A stretch of DNA of 64,000 nt from Gillisia limnaea DSM 15749 (lineage in GTDB: Bacteria; Bacteroidota; Bacteroidia; Flavobacteriales; Flavobacteriaceae). A model generated the notes under the pieces. That model was not told where the DNA came from, did no database searches, and saw nothing but the letters and a program-made list of their open reading frames with translations. Both the position numbers and the translations under genes were made by a program. The stretch covers positions 2,918,255-2,982,254 of the forward strand of contig NZ_JH594606.1 of assembly GCF_000243235.1 (NCBI RefSeq), in the 5' to 3' direction. Below are positions 44,422-52,913 of this stretch, in pieces. Numbering within the stretch: the stretch's first letter is position 1; the number at the start of each line of letters is the position of its first letter.

Positions 44422-44619
44422 TCAATTGTTACTCTTCTTTTTTCCCCGCTTTTGGAGAGGATCTTTAGTGCGCTTCCGCTCCAGGTAGCGTTTCCTGAAA
44501 TTCTGATTTTTGCGGTCTTTTCTAATTTGTTTTAATCTACTGCTGTTCCAAATAAAATAAATAACGGCTATGGCGATAAGGGCTAAATAGATCCAGGTTT
44601 CCTGATCAAAATCTATCAT
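44422..44619 (-). CDS. Small membrane protein with basic tail, function unknown
   Basis: 65 residues: one helix (TWIYLALIAIAVIYFIWNS, about 8-26) followed by a tail very rich in Lys and Arg (KQIRKDRKNQNFRKRYLERKRTKDPLQKRGKKKSNN). The basic side would stay in the cytoplasm and could touch nucleic acid or the membrane surface. It follows the ABC ATPase gene by 57 nt on the same strand. No family recognised. Confidence 0.55.
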   Translation of the reverse strand: MIDFDQETWIYLALIAIAVIYFIWNSSRLKQIRKDRKNQNFRKRYLERKRTKDPLQKRGKKKSNN

Positions 44620-44676
44620 TGTGAGATGAATTTTATCTAAGATAAGAAAAGTTTGCCAAATTGCAGGAAAGGGTGA

Positions 44677-45375
44677 TTATGGAACTATGATTTCCTTTTT
44701 TTCGTCGCTTTCAATAACTCCATCCCTTAGTCGAATGATCCGGTGTGCGTGCCTAGCGACTTCTTCCTCGTGAGTTACCAGGATCACGGTGTTTCCGGCT
44801 GCGTGGATCTCATCGAATAAATGCATGATTTCCAAAGAGGTAATAGAATCCAGGTTTCCGGTAGGTTCATCGGCAAGAATGATGGAAGGTTTGTTAACCA
44901 GGGCGCGGCCAACTGCAACCCTTTGTCGCTGCCCTCCGGAAAGCTGATTGGGTTTGTGATCCATCCTGTCTGCCAGGCCAACGTTTGTCAATACTTCTTT
45001 TGCGCGTTCGGTACGGGCAGATTTGGATGCTCCGGCATACACCATTGGTAAAGCCACATTTTCCAGGGCGGTGGTGCGGGGCAGGAGGTTAAAGGTTTGA
45101 AATACAAAACCAATTTCTTTGTTCCTAATTTCAGCCAGTTCATCATCACTCATTTTACTCACATCATTTCCATTCAGAATATAGCTTCCTGAAGTTGGGG
45201 TATCCAGGCACCCCAGTAAATTCATCAGCGTAGATTTTCCTGAACCCGACGGTCCCATAAAAGCAACATATTCCCCACGTTCAATATCCAGATTAATTCC
45301 CTTTAAAACTTTGATGATCTCATGCCCAAGAGGAAAATCCCTGGTGATAGTTCGTAATTCAATAACCTTGCTCAT
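44677..45375 (-). CDS. ABC transporter ATPase of the LolD/MacB type
   Basis: 232 residues from [14 protein letters not shown]; an upstream frame to 45489 overlaps the methyltransferase end and is rejected. Walker [11 protein letters not shown]-loop [18 protein letters not shown], signature [15 protein letters not shown], Walker [13 protein letters not shown] and the H-loop are all present. The TFNLLP and DEPTGNLDS phrases are typical of the LolD/FtsE/MacB subgroup, which works on lipoproteins or cell division. No permease gene is adjacent. Confidence 0.9.
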   Translation of the reverse strand: MSKVIELRTITRDFPLGHEIIKVLKGINLDIERGEYVAFMGPSGSGKSTLMNLLGCLDTPTSGSYILNGNDVSKMSDDELAEIRNKEIGFVFQTFNLLPRTTALENVALPMVYAGASKSARTERAKEVLTNVGLADRMDHKPNQLSGGQRQRVAVGRALVNKPSIILADEPTGNLDSITSLEIMHLFDEIHAAGNTVILVTHEEEVARHAHRIIRLRDGVIESDEKKEIIVP

Positions 45376-45428
45376 ATCCTGATTCTGATTTTTTGTAGTG
45401 TTTATATGACGTAGATTTATATCATTTG

Positions 45429-46247
45429 TTACAATCTTAGTGTAAAATGCTCTTTTTCCTGTTCTTCCCTGAAGAAAACCAGTCCCCAAAAAAATGAATC
45501 TATACTAACCCGTACGCTGGGATGCGCTTTAATCTCTTCCCAGGCTTCTTCCATTCCCTTCGACCAGTGAATATCGTCAAATATAAAAACGGAATCGTTG
45601 TGAGCGAGCGGGAGTAGCTGGTTGAAATAGATTAAAGTGGCCTCCTTTTGGTGATTCCCATCAAAATAAATGAGATCCAAAGAATGTTGTTTTTTCTGGT
45701 GTTCCAACGCCGGCGTTACATCTTTAATTTCTATCCTCCAATGTTCTTCGGAAAGGAGCTCATCAAAATTTCCCACTTTCAAAGTAATGGTATTTAATCC
45801 AAACTTTTTAAAGTACTCCCGGGCAATATTGGAGGTTTCGGGACAGCCTTCCAGGGTGGTAAGTTTTATCTGATTTCCGGCAGTGATAGCGGTAGAGGAG
45901 ATCCCTAACGAAGTTCCCAGTTCTAAAGCGGTTTCAATGTTCAAATATGATGTGAGCCGGTTTAGTAAAAGTGCCCTTTTTGAAGAGATTGCTGCATTTT
46001 TGGCGATATCGGAAACTTTTCGCTCATTCGAATTAAACACCCTGCTTCCGGCTCCAAAGTCCTTTATAGAAATAATCCTGTTATCCAATCGTACTGCTTT
46101 TATATAAGCACGAATTGTTTTAAAAGCCGGTCTTTTCTCTGTTTTGTAGAGGGATTTGGTAAGCAAATTATATACAAATGGGGAGTGCACTCCATGCTGA
46201 TTGGTGGATTTTAGGAGGAATTTTATATAGGCGATTATTTGGTGCAT
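45429..46247 (-). CDS. Class I SAM-dependent methyltransferase
   Basis: 272 residues. The start [29 protein letters not shown] is typical of a flavobacterial family with the HGVHSPFVY motif. The SAM-binding loop is [15 protein letters not shown] (about 103-117), with [16 protein letters not shown] in the acidic-loop position, as in O-methyltransferases. The target is unknown. It lies between ABC-F and the LolD-type ATPase on the same strand, 53 nt before the latter. Confidence 0.8.
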   Translation of the reverse strand: MHQIIAYIKFLLKSTNQHGVHSPFVYNLLTKSLYKTEKRPAFKTIRAYIKAVRLDNRIISIKDFGAGSRVFNSNERKVSDIAKNAAISSKRALLLNRLTSYLNIETALELGTSLGISSTAITAGNQIKLTTLEGCPETSNIAREYFKKFGLNTITLKVGNFDELLSEEHWRIEIKDVTPALEHQKKQHSLDLIYFDGNHQKEATLIYFNQLLPLAHNDSVFIFDDIHWSKGMEEAWEEIKAHPSVRVSIDSFFWGLVFFREEQEKEHFTLRL

Positions 46248-46255
46248 CGTTTTTT

Positions 46256-46288
46256 AAAAGGAAACGCCCTGCTAAGGCACCTTTTTAT
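46256..46288 (-). terminator. Possible terminator after the ABC-F gene
   Basis: On the minus strand AAAAAGG ... CCTTTT encloses an inner GCC/GGC hairpin. The T run is short, so the call is weak. Confidence 0.35.
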
Positions 46289-46344
46289 TATTTGCATCTT
46301 TACTTATCCATTCTGTCGGGCTTTTACCTAACTTTCTTGTTGCC

Positions 46345-48210
46345 TTACTGCACTTTTGCTCCCAATTCAAACCAGCGTTCGGTTTTTGTCTCGATCTCAT
46401 CCATCACTTTTTGAAGTTCCAGGGAAGCCTCATCAATCTGTTTTCCGCTGAGGTTTTCTAAGAATTTCTGTTGAAGTTTTTCCTTTCTCTTTTCCAGATT
46501 CAGGATCTCTTTCTCCAGTTTTCCAAATTCCTTCTGTTCATTGTAAGTCAAGCCGTTGGAATCGTTTGTTGATTTTTTTGTTTTCTCAACGGGAACTTCA
46601 GCTTTTTGAGAAGCGTTGGCCTCAGCAGTTTGACTGGCTTCATATTCCCTGTAATCGGAATAATTTCCGGGGAAATCCTGAACTTCAGTATTGCCTTTAA
46701 AAACAAAGAGATGATCCACGATCTTATCCATGAAATACCGGTCGTGAGAGACCACTACCAGGCAACCAGGGAAGTCTAAAAGGAAATTCTCCAGCACGTT
46801 TAGGGTTACTATATCAAGATCGTTGGTAGGTTCATCAAGAATAAGGAAATTGGGATTCTGGATAAGCACGGTACACAAATACAATCGCTTTCGTTCACCA
46901 CCGCTTAATTTCTCCACAAAATCATATTGTTTTTTGCGATCGAATAAGAATCGTTCCAGCAGTTGCCCTGCAGAAATTTGTCTTCCTTTTGCAAGCGGAA
47001 TGTACTCCCCAAATTCCTTGATGACATCAATCACCTTCTGCCCTGGTTTTGCCTGTATTCCTCCCTGAGTATAATATCCAAACTTGATGGTATCCCCAAT
47101 GATCACCTTTCCGGAATCGGGTTTTATCTTCCCGGTTAAGATATTTAGAAAGGTGGATTTTCCTGTTCCGTTCTTGCCTATAATCCCAATTCGTTCTCCC
47201 TTTTGGAAGTTGTATTCAAAACCATCCAGCAGTTGTTTGTCTTCATAGCTCTTGGAGATTTTATGAAGTTCCACAATCTTGCTCCCAAGGCGCTCCATAT
47301 TTATTTCCAGTTGTACCTGGTGGTCATTCCGGCGTTTAGAAGCCCGATCCTTGATCTCGTGAAAATCATCGATCCTGGATTTAGACTTGGTTGTCCTTGC
47401 TTTGGGCTGGCGGCGCATCCAGTCCAGTTCTTTTTTAAAAAGTTGCTTGGCTTTATCTGTATTGGTTTGATCCAGCTCTATGCGGGCATCTTTTTTATCG
47501 AGGTAGTAGGAGTAATTTCCTTTATAGGTATAAAGTTGTCCGTCTTCCAGTTCCACGATCTCATTACAAACACGCTCCAGGAAGTACCTGTCGTGCGTGA
47601 CCATGAAAATGGTGAAATTTTCTTTTCTGAAATATTCCTCCAGCCATTCGATCATATCCAGATCCAGATGGTTGGTAGGTTCATCCATGATAATAAAATC
47701 GGGTTTGTGCAGCAACATATTGGCCAGGGCCAAACGTTTCTTTTGTCCACCGGAGAGTTCTCCAACTAACTTATCAAGTTCTTCCAGTTTTAGTTTAAAA
47801 AGAATCTGCTTATACTGGGTTTCAAAATCCCAGGCCTGGAGCATATCCATTTCCTCGAAGGCTCTTTGGTAAGCCTCGGCATCATCTGGATTTTCAAGAG
47901 CTTTTTCATACCGGGCAATCACTTTCAGGGTTTCGTTATCTCCGGCAAAAATGGTTTCTTCCACGGTGAGTTTTGGATCCAAATCAGGTTCCTGGGCAAG
48001 AAAGGCAGATGTAATGTCTTTCCGGTAAACCACCCGGCCATCATCGGGGGCTTCAGTACCGGCAAGGATATGAAGCAAGGTGGTTTTTCCCGTGCCGTTC
48101 TTGGCGACGAAACCAACTTTTTGACCTTCATTTATTCCGAAGGAGATATTTGAGAACAACTTAAGTTCTCCAAAAGATTTAGCAACATTTTCAACCGATA
48201 GGTAATTCAC
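46345..48210 (-). CDS. ABC-F family ATPase (Uup/EttA-like)
   Basis: 621 residues from a GTG start (MNYLSVENVAKSFGE); the frame continues upstream to 48279 but without a fitting start. Two ATPase domains carry Walker A motifs VAKNGTGKTTL and IGKNGTGKSTF, signatures LSGGQKKRLALANML and LSGGERKRLYLCTVL, and DEPTNHLD / DEPTNDLD. A charged linker joins them, and the C-terminus (about 540-621) is a coiled coil. ABC-F proteins act on the ribosome, not in membranes. A TATTTTTG box at 48226-48233 supports the GTG. Confidence 0.92.
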   Translation of the reverse strand: MNYLSVENVAKSFGELKLFSNISFGINEGQKVGFVAKNGTGKTTLLHILAGTEAPDDGRVVYRKDITSAFLAQEPDLDPKLTVEETIFAGDNETLKVIARYEKALENPDDAEAYQRAFEEMDMLQAWDFETQYKQILFKLKLEELDKLVGELSGGQKKRLALANMLLHKPDFIIMDEPTNHLDLDMIEWLEEYFRKENFTIFMVTHDRYFLERVCNEIVELEDGQLYTYKGNYSYYLDKKDARIELDQTNTDKAKQLFKKELDWMRRQPKARTTKSKSRIDDFHEIKDRASKRRNDHQVQLEINMERLGSKIVELHKISKSYEDKQLLDGFEYNFQKGERIGIIGKNGTGKSTFLNILTGKIKPDSGKVIIGDTIKFGYYTQGGIQAKPGQKVIDVIKEFGEYIPLAKGRQISAGQLLERFLFDRKKQYDFVEKLSGGERKRLYLCTVLIQNPNFLILDEPTNDLDIVTLNVLENFLLDFPGCLVVVSHDRYFMDKIVDHLFVFKGNTEVQDFPGNYSDYREYEASQTAEANASQKAEVPVEKTKKSTNDSNGLTYNEQKEFGKLEKEILNLEKRKEKLQQKFLENLSGKQIDEASLELQKVMDEIETKTERWFELGAKVQ

Positions 48211-48225
48211 AGAATAATTTTTTTG

Positions 48226-48233
48226 CAAAAATA
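48226..48233 (-). promoter_or_regulatory. Candidate -7 box of the ABC-F gene
   Basis: Minus strand TATTTTTG, 15 nt before the GTG start. A transcript start near 48219 would leave a very short leader. No clear -33 box. Confidence 0.45.
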
Positions 48234-48287
48234 GACAGATTTTTCCGGGATAAAAGTAGAATAGTTTTATTATTAGCATACAACACT

Positions 48288-48295
48288 TATATTTG
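48288..48295 (+). promoter_or_regulatory. Candidate upstream -7 box of the exopolysaccharide operon
   Basis: TATATTTG matches TAnnTTTG and would give a leader of about 150 nt before wza. A second candidate, TAGATTTG at 48420-48427, would give an 18-nt leader. Neither has a good TTG box. Confidence 0.4.
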
Positions 48296-48349
48296 TTTTA
48301 CTTAGAGTACTTTTAAGGCGGAATAAAGCGCCACCGGAACTCTGTAAAT

Positions 48350-48370
48350 AAACCGGGAACCCGGTTTTTG
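48350..48370 (+). promoter_or_regulatory. GC-rich leader hairpin with T run upstream of wza
   Basis: AAACCGGG (48350-48357) and CCCGGTTT (48360-48367) pair around a minimal loop and are followed by TTG after five T in total. It lies between the two candidate start sites, 82 nt upstream of the wza ATG. It may be an attenuator, the end of a short transcript or a chance palindrome. Confidence 0.4.
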
Positions 48371-48451
48371 CTTGTAGTAGCGCCGGCTTTGAAACATGAA
48401 AGTTTTAATTGTGTTGCCTTAGATTTGTAAGCTTAATAGTGAGCCCCCTTT

Positions 48452-49243
48452 ATGAAATATAAATCCATAGTTTGCATTTTACTGGTAATACTAAGTTTTA
48501 CCTCTTGTATTCCTACTAAAAAAATTACCTATTTACAGGCGAATGAAGCTGCTGTGGACAGTGTTATTACCATTCAGCGACTTCAAAAACCATATCGCAT
48601 CCAGGTAAACGACCTTTTGAGCATTCGTGTAAAAGCGTTGGATCAGGAACTGGTTGGAATGTTTAATCCTATCAATGACGCCAATGCAAATGCTACCGGT
48701 GAAGAACGAATGTATTATGACGGATTTACGGTAGATCTCCACGGAAATATCCGTGTTCCAACTTTGGGAGAGATCAATGTACTGGGGTTCACCGTTCAGG
48801 AGGTTAGGGAAAAGGTAGAGCAGGAATTGCTGGATCAATATTTTAAAGATGAAGCAAATATTTTTGTAACCGTAAAATTGGCTGGGATACGGTATACCAC
48901 TTTAGGAGAAATAGGTTCCGGAAGCCAGGTGATTTATAAGGAGCAGGTTAGTATCATGGAAGCGGTAGCGAATGCCGGGGGAATTACAGAATTTGGCGAT
49001 ATGACCGATGTTAAGATCATTCGGCAATATCCCGGGGCCCGGGAGGAGATCCAAAGTATAGATTTAACCAATATCGATGCGACCAAAAGTTCGTATTATT
49101 ATATTCAACCCAATGACCTTATCCTGGTGAATCCATTACCTCAAAAATCACTAGGACTTGGTACAACGGGTCTGGAATCTTTTAGAACCATTGTTTCTAT
49201 TGTAACATTATTGACCACAAGCATTCTAATATTTACCCGCTAA
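48452..49243 (+). CDS. Polysaccharide export lipoprotein, Wza-like
   Basis: 263 residues with a lipoprotein signal (LSFTSC, acylated C19). The poly-export domain (about 50-150) contains YRIQVNDLLSIRVKALD and VDLHGNIRVPTLGEINVLGFT; a SLBB-type domain follows (YTTLGEIGSGSQVIYKEQVSIMEAVANAGG), and a C-terminal hydrophobic helix (FRTIVSIVTLLTTSILIFT) would cross the outer membrane as in Wza. It forms the export pore for capsule or exopolysaccharide. It is followed by wzc after 1 nt. Confidence 0.9.
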   Translation: MKYKSIVCILLVILSFTSCIPTKKITYLQANEAAVDSVITIQRLQKPYRIQVNDLLSIRVKALDQELVGMFNPINDANANATGEERMYYDGFTVDLHGNIRVPTLGEINVLGFTVQEVREKVEQELLDQYFKDEANIFVTVKLAGIRYTTLGEIGSGSQVIYKEQVSIMEAVANAGGITEFGDMTDVKIIRQYPGAREEIQSIDLTNIDATKSSYYYIQPNDLILVNPLPQKSLGLGTTGLESFRTIVSIVTLLTTSILIFTR

Positions 49244-49244
49244 A

Positions 49245-51716
49245 ATGGCAAATGAAGATGATCACATATCCGATGTAGGTTCCACTTTCGACTTTAAGGG
49301 CTTTGTGCTCAAAGTCATTAGTTACTGGCAACTTATCCTGGTTTCTGTAGGAATAAGTCTGGCGGTTGCCTATTATAACAACGTGCGTAAACTGCCGGTT
49401 TACCAACTGGGGAATTCCATTTCCATTAAGGACGATCAAAATCCATTTTTCACCTCCAATACCAGCCTTACCTTCAACTGGGGAGGAACTTCAGATAAGG
49501 TGAATACCGCGATTACGATTTTGCGTTCCCGCTCTCATAATGAAGAGGTTGTAGAGCGGCTGCAATACTATATTAGTTATTTGCAGGACGGGGAGTACCA
49601 GCGTGTGAATGCCTATGGATTCACACCGTTTACCGTGGAAGCAGATACCGCAAGTGCACAGGCAATAGGCCTCCCCATCACCATTACTTTCAAAGACGAA
49701 AGCACATTTAATCTAAAAGCTTCGGTTCCAGCCACTATAAACACCTTCAACTACGGCACCAAAGAGGGGGGAAGTATGAGTCTTGAGCCAATGGATTTTA
49801 GTAGGGATTTTAAAGTTGGGGAACCAATTAGCCTTCCATTTTTCCGGGGAGTGGTGAATAGGTCCAACCAGGCACTGCAGCCCGGAAAACCTTTTTATAT
49901 AAACTTTCAAAATTTTGATGGGATTGCAGCACGTTACAAGGGAATTTCGGTCAATCCGGAATCTCAAAATTCATCGGTCTTAAGACTTAGCTTAACCGGG
50001 GATAACAAAGCTCAAATCGTCGATTATTTAAACGGAACGGTTGCTGTATTAAGTCAGAACATGCTTGAGCGAAAAAACCTGTTTGCCACCAAGACTATTC
50101 GGTTTATAGATAGCAGTCTTAATGTGAAATCCCGGGAACTACAATTGGTGGAGGACGAATTAAATATCTTCAGAAATAAAAATTCCATCCTTGATATCTC
50201 TGCGGAAAGTTCCGAAATTTCAGGGAAACTTTCCACCCTGGATGTACGGAAGGAGGATATCAAAAGGCAACTCGCGTATTACAGCACCCTGGAATCCTAC
50301 CTGCAAACCCGGAATGATTACAACAGTGTGCCAGCGCCTTCTGTAGCAGGGATCGCAGAAGGAAGTATCGTTAGCGGAGTTGGACGTATCCTGGCTTTAG
50401 CTGAAGAGCGCAACAAATATCAATACTCCTTAAAAGAAAACTCTCCAGTTTTTGCAGATATTGACCGACAAATCAATTCGGTTAAATCGGTATTGCTTGA
50501 AAACATTACTTCTTCCACAGGATTGTTAAGGCGTGAACTGGGAGATATTAACAACCAGATAGCGCAGGCTGAAATTGAAATCAGGAAACTTCCGCAGGAG
50601 GAACAGGATTTACTAAAGATTCAGCGTAAATATAGCATTAGCGAGAAAACCTATAACATGTTCCTGGAGAAACGCAGTGAAGCAGGACTGGTAAAAGCAG
50701 CGAATGTGAGTGATGTAATGGTAATAGACAACGCCAAAGATACCGGCGGCGGACAAATTGGCCCCAATACTCAACTTAATTACGTAATGGCATTAATGGT
50801 TGGAGGAGTGATCCCGCTTACTTTTGTATTTCTGCTTGTATTTTTAAACACCAATATTCACAATGCCCAGGAAGTCACCAGGTTATCGCCTATCCCAATT
50901 CTGGGACTTATAGGGAAGAATAAATCTGAAAACAACCTGGTGGTTTTCACCAAGCAAAAGTCGGCGATCGCTGAGAGTTTCCGGGGACTGCGGAGTAGTT
51001 TGCAGTTCATGTATAAAAAACAGGGAGTTACCGGCTCTAAAACCGTATTGATTACCTCCTCGGTTTCGGGTGAGGGAAAAACCTTTTGTGCCATGAACCT
51101 GGCAACCGTATTCGCGCTTAGCGAGCGCAAAACCGTTCTGGTAGGTCTGGATTTACGTAAGCCCAAGATATTTGATGATTTCGAACTTAAAAATGAAGCT
51201 GGAGTCGTGAATTACCTGATAGGAAATAATACTTTAGACGAGATCATCCAAAAGAGCAAGATCCCGCATCTGGATGTGATCACGGCAGGACCTATTCCTC
51301 CGAATCCTTCCGAGTTGCTAATGACAGATCACATGGAGGTGCTGATGGAGGAATTGAAACAAAAATACGATTATATCATCCTGGATACCCCGCCAATAGG
51401 GATCGTAGCCGACGCTATGAACCTGGTGAAATATGCCGATGCTACCTTATACCTAATCCGTCAGGATTACACCAAACGTGGAATGCTGGAAAGTATCAAC
51501 GAGAAATATGATAAAGGCGAGATAAAGAATATCAGTTTTGTGCTTAACTACTTTGTCCACCGTGCAAAATACGGTTATGGCTATGGTTATGGCTACGGCT
51601 ACGGCTACGGATATGGCTATGCATATAACCGCTACACCAAAGGTTATAATGATAATGTGAGCCCGGTTTATAAACTGAAGGCTATGTGGAGGAAAGCGAT
51701 GAGGAATTTTGAATAG
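49245..51716 (+). CDS. Polysaccharide co-polymerase / tyrosine autokinase, Wzc-like
   Basis: 823 residues. Two helices (about 25-42 and 505-525) flank a periplasmic Wzz/GNVR region with coiled coil (ELQLVEDELNIFRNKNSILD and KRSEAGLVKAANVSDVMVIDNA). The cytoplasmic BY-kinase has Walker A SSVSGEGKTFCAMNLA, Walker A' LVGLDLRKPK and Walker B YIILDTPPIGI. The tail is a tyrosine cluster of eight Tyr-Gly pairs from residue 776, the expected autophosphorylation sites. It regulates chain length and export with Wza. Its cognate phosphatase is not in the window. Confidence 0.93.
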   Translation: MANEDDHISDVGSTFDFKGFVLKVISYWQLILVSVGISLAVAYYNNVRKLPVYQLGNSISIKDDQNPFFTSNTSLTFNWGGTSDKVNTAITILRSRSHNEEVVERLQYYISYLQDGEYQRVNAYGFTPFTVEADTASAQAIGLPITITFKDESTFNLKASVPATINTFNYGTKEGGSMSLEPMDFSRDFKVGEPISLPFFRGVVNRSNQALQPGKPFYINFQNFDGIAARYKGISVNPESQNSSVLRLSLTGDNKAQIVDYLNGTVAVLSQNMLERKNLFATKTIRFIDSSLNVKSRELQLVEDELNIFRNKNSILDISAESSEISGKLSTLDVRKEDIKRQLAYYSTLESYLQTRNDYNSVPAPSVAGIAEGSIVSGVGRILALAEERNKYQYSLKENSPVFADIDRQINSVKSVLLENITSSTGLLRRELGDINNQIAQAEIEIRKLPQEEQDLLKIQRKYSISEKTYNMFLEKRSEAGLVKAANVSDVMVIDNAKDTGGGQIGPNTQLNYVMALMVGGVIPLTFVFLLVFLNTNIHNAQEVTRLSPIPILGLIGKNKSENNLVVFTKQKSAIAESFRGLRSSLQFMYKKQGVTGSKTVLITSSVSGEGKTFCAMNLATVFALSERKTVLVGLDLRKPKIFDDFELKNEAGVVNYLIGNNTLDEIIQKSKIPHLDVITAGPIPPNPSELLMTDHMEVLMEELKQKYDYIILDTPPIGIVADAMNLVKYADATLYLIRQDYTKRGMLESINEKYDKGEIKNISFVLNYFVHRAKYGYGYGYGYGYGYGYGYAYNRYTKGYNDNVSPVYKLKAMWRKAMRNFE
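51570..51617 (+). repeat. In-frame hexanucleotide repeat coding (Tyr-Gly)8
   Basis: Eight consecutive TAYGGN units (TACGGT, TATGGC, TATGGT and so on) code eight Tyr-Gly pairs near the C-terminus of Wzc. Unit differences are synonymous only. A unit gain or loss would keep the frame and change the number of tyrosines. Confidence 0.9.
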
Positions 51717-51884
51717 GTTATGATTGAATCTAACTTTTTGAGTAGTTAAAAATGAATGGCTGTTTCAATTCCTTCCAATATCACTTTTCTCTCGAAATAA
51801 TTACTGAAATATGAAAGCTTATCCAGGGTTACTTAAAGTATATACCAAAAATAAATCCCTAATTATTAGTCCCTTTTTACTAAA

Positions 51885-52748
51885 ATGAACGAAGCGAATA
51901 ATTCCGACTGGCTATATGAAATAACCCCTAAGCGGAAGCTTATTGACCTTAATTTCAGGGAGATTTGGCGGTATAAGGATTTATTGATCCTGTTTGTGAA
52001 ACGGAATATAGTTACGGTTTATAAACAAACCATTCTTGGGCCGCTGTGGTATTTTATCCAGCCTATGTTCACGGCGATAACCTTTACACTTGTATTTAAC
52101 AATATTGCAAATATCCCTACGGGAGATGTTCCTCCTTTTTTATTCAACCTGGCAGGGATCACGGCTTGGAATTATTTCAGCCAATGTCTAACAGGGACTT
52201 CAGATACTTTTAGGGCAAATGCTGGATTATTTGGCAAAGTATATTTCCCCCGGGTAATTATGCCGCTCTCCAATGTGATTACCAATTTGTTCAAATTCGG
52301 GATACAGTTTGGGGTATTGGTGGTTACTTATTTATACGTGGTTTGGAGCGGAGTAGATATAGGTCCGAATCTTAATTTGCTGCTTCTGCCGGTATATGTG
52401 CTTATGATGGCCCTGATAGGGTTGGGGCTGGGAATGATCATTTCTGCTTTTACCACCAAATACCGTGATCTCACGGTGCTGGTAGGTTTTGCAACTTCCC
52501 TGCTCCTGTATTTTTCTGCAGTTCCTTATCCTTTGAAAGAGGTAAAAAATAAAATGCCGGATTATGCCTGGATCGTGGAGTACAATCCGCTGACTCATAT
52601 AATTGAAGGTTTCAGATATATGATCCTGGATACTGGGACTTTCACCTGGTTCGGATTTTCATATACACTGGTTACTGCAATTCTTTTATTTTTGATAGGC
52701 CTGATCGTTTTTAACAGGACCGAGAAGAATTTTATAGATACGGTTTAA
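51885..52748 (+). CDS. ABC-2 type polysaccharide export permease (Wzm-like)
   Basis: 287 residues, six predicted helices. The N-terminal RYKDLLILFVKRNIVTVYKQTILGPLWYFIQPMF is the hallmark of Wzm/TagG-type permeases, and TAWNYFSQCLTGTSDTFRANAGLFGKVYFPRVIMPLSNV follows. Such permeases need an ATPase (Wzt); none is encoded next to it. The gene follows wzc after 168 nt on the same strand, and its stop codon lies in the edge of repeat copy R4. Confidence 0.9.
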   Translation: MNEANNSDWLYEITPKRKLIDLNFREIWRYKDLLILFVKRNIVTVYKQTILGPLWYFIQPMFTAITFTLVFNNIANIPTGDVPPFLFNLAGITAWNYFSQCLTGTSDTFRANAGLFGKVYFPRVIMPLSNVITNLFKFGIQFGVLVVTYLYVVWSGVDIGPNLNLLLLPVYVLMMALIGLGLGMIISAFTTKYRDLTVLVGFATSLLLYFSAVPYPLKEVKNKMPDYAWIVEYNPLTHIIEGFRYMILDTGTFTWFGFSYTLVTAILLFLIGLIVFNRTEKNFIDTV

Positions 52749-52812
52749 TCCCACCAGTGAGGATTTGATTCCCCGATGCCCGCCCGTTCGTTTGGTTCGG
52801 GTTTTCATCGAA
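52745..52812 (+). repeat. Dispersed intergenic repeat, degenerate copy R4
   Basis: TTTAATCCCACCAGTGAGGA, then TTTGATTCCCCGATGCCCGCCCG and a diverged right end. It matches the left half of R3 with several mismatches and lacks the GAGGTTCTTGA end. It begins in the permease stop codon. Confidence 0.6.
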
Positions 52813-52913
52813 ATTCTGAATATTTTTTCGTTTTACATAGCCTGTGAGCTTGCTGTAAGGCAATCGATTTTTTGCTGGTCAATAGTCAATTGGCACCTGG
52901 TTAAATCTATGAA

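Noticed and set aside
47203-47769. 188-codon plus-strand frame inside the ABC-F gene
   Set aside because: It lies antisense to conserved ATPase motifs; the opposite-strand protein is clearly real and the frame has no family resemblance.
51570-51617. Short regular repeat considered as CRISPR-like or tandem DNA repeat
   Set aside because: It is an in-frame code for Tyr-Gly without spacers, inside a conserved kinase tail.
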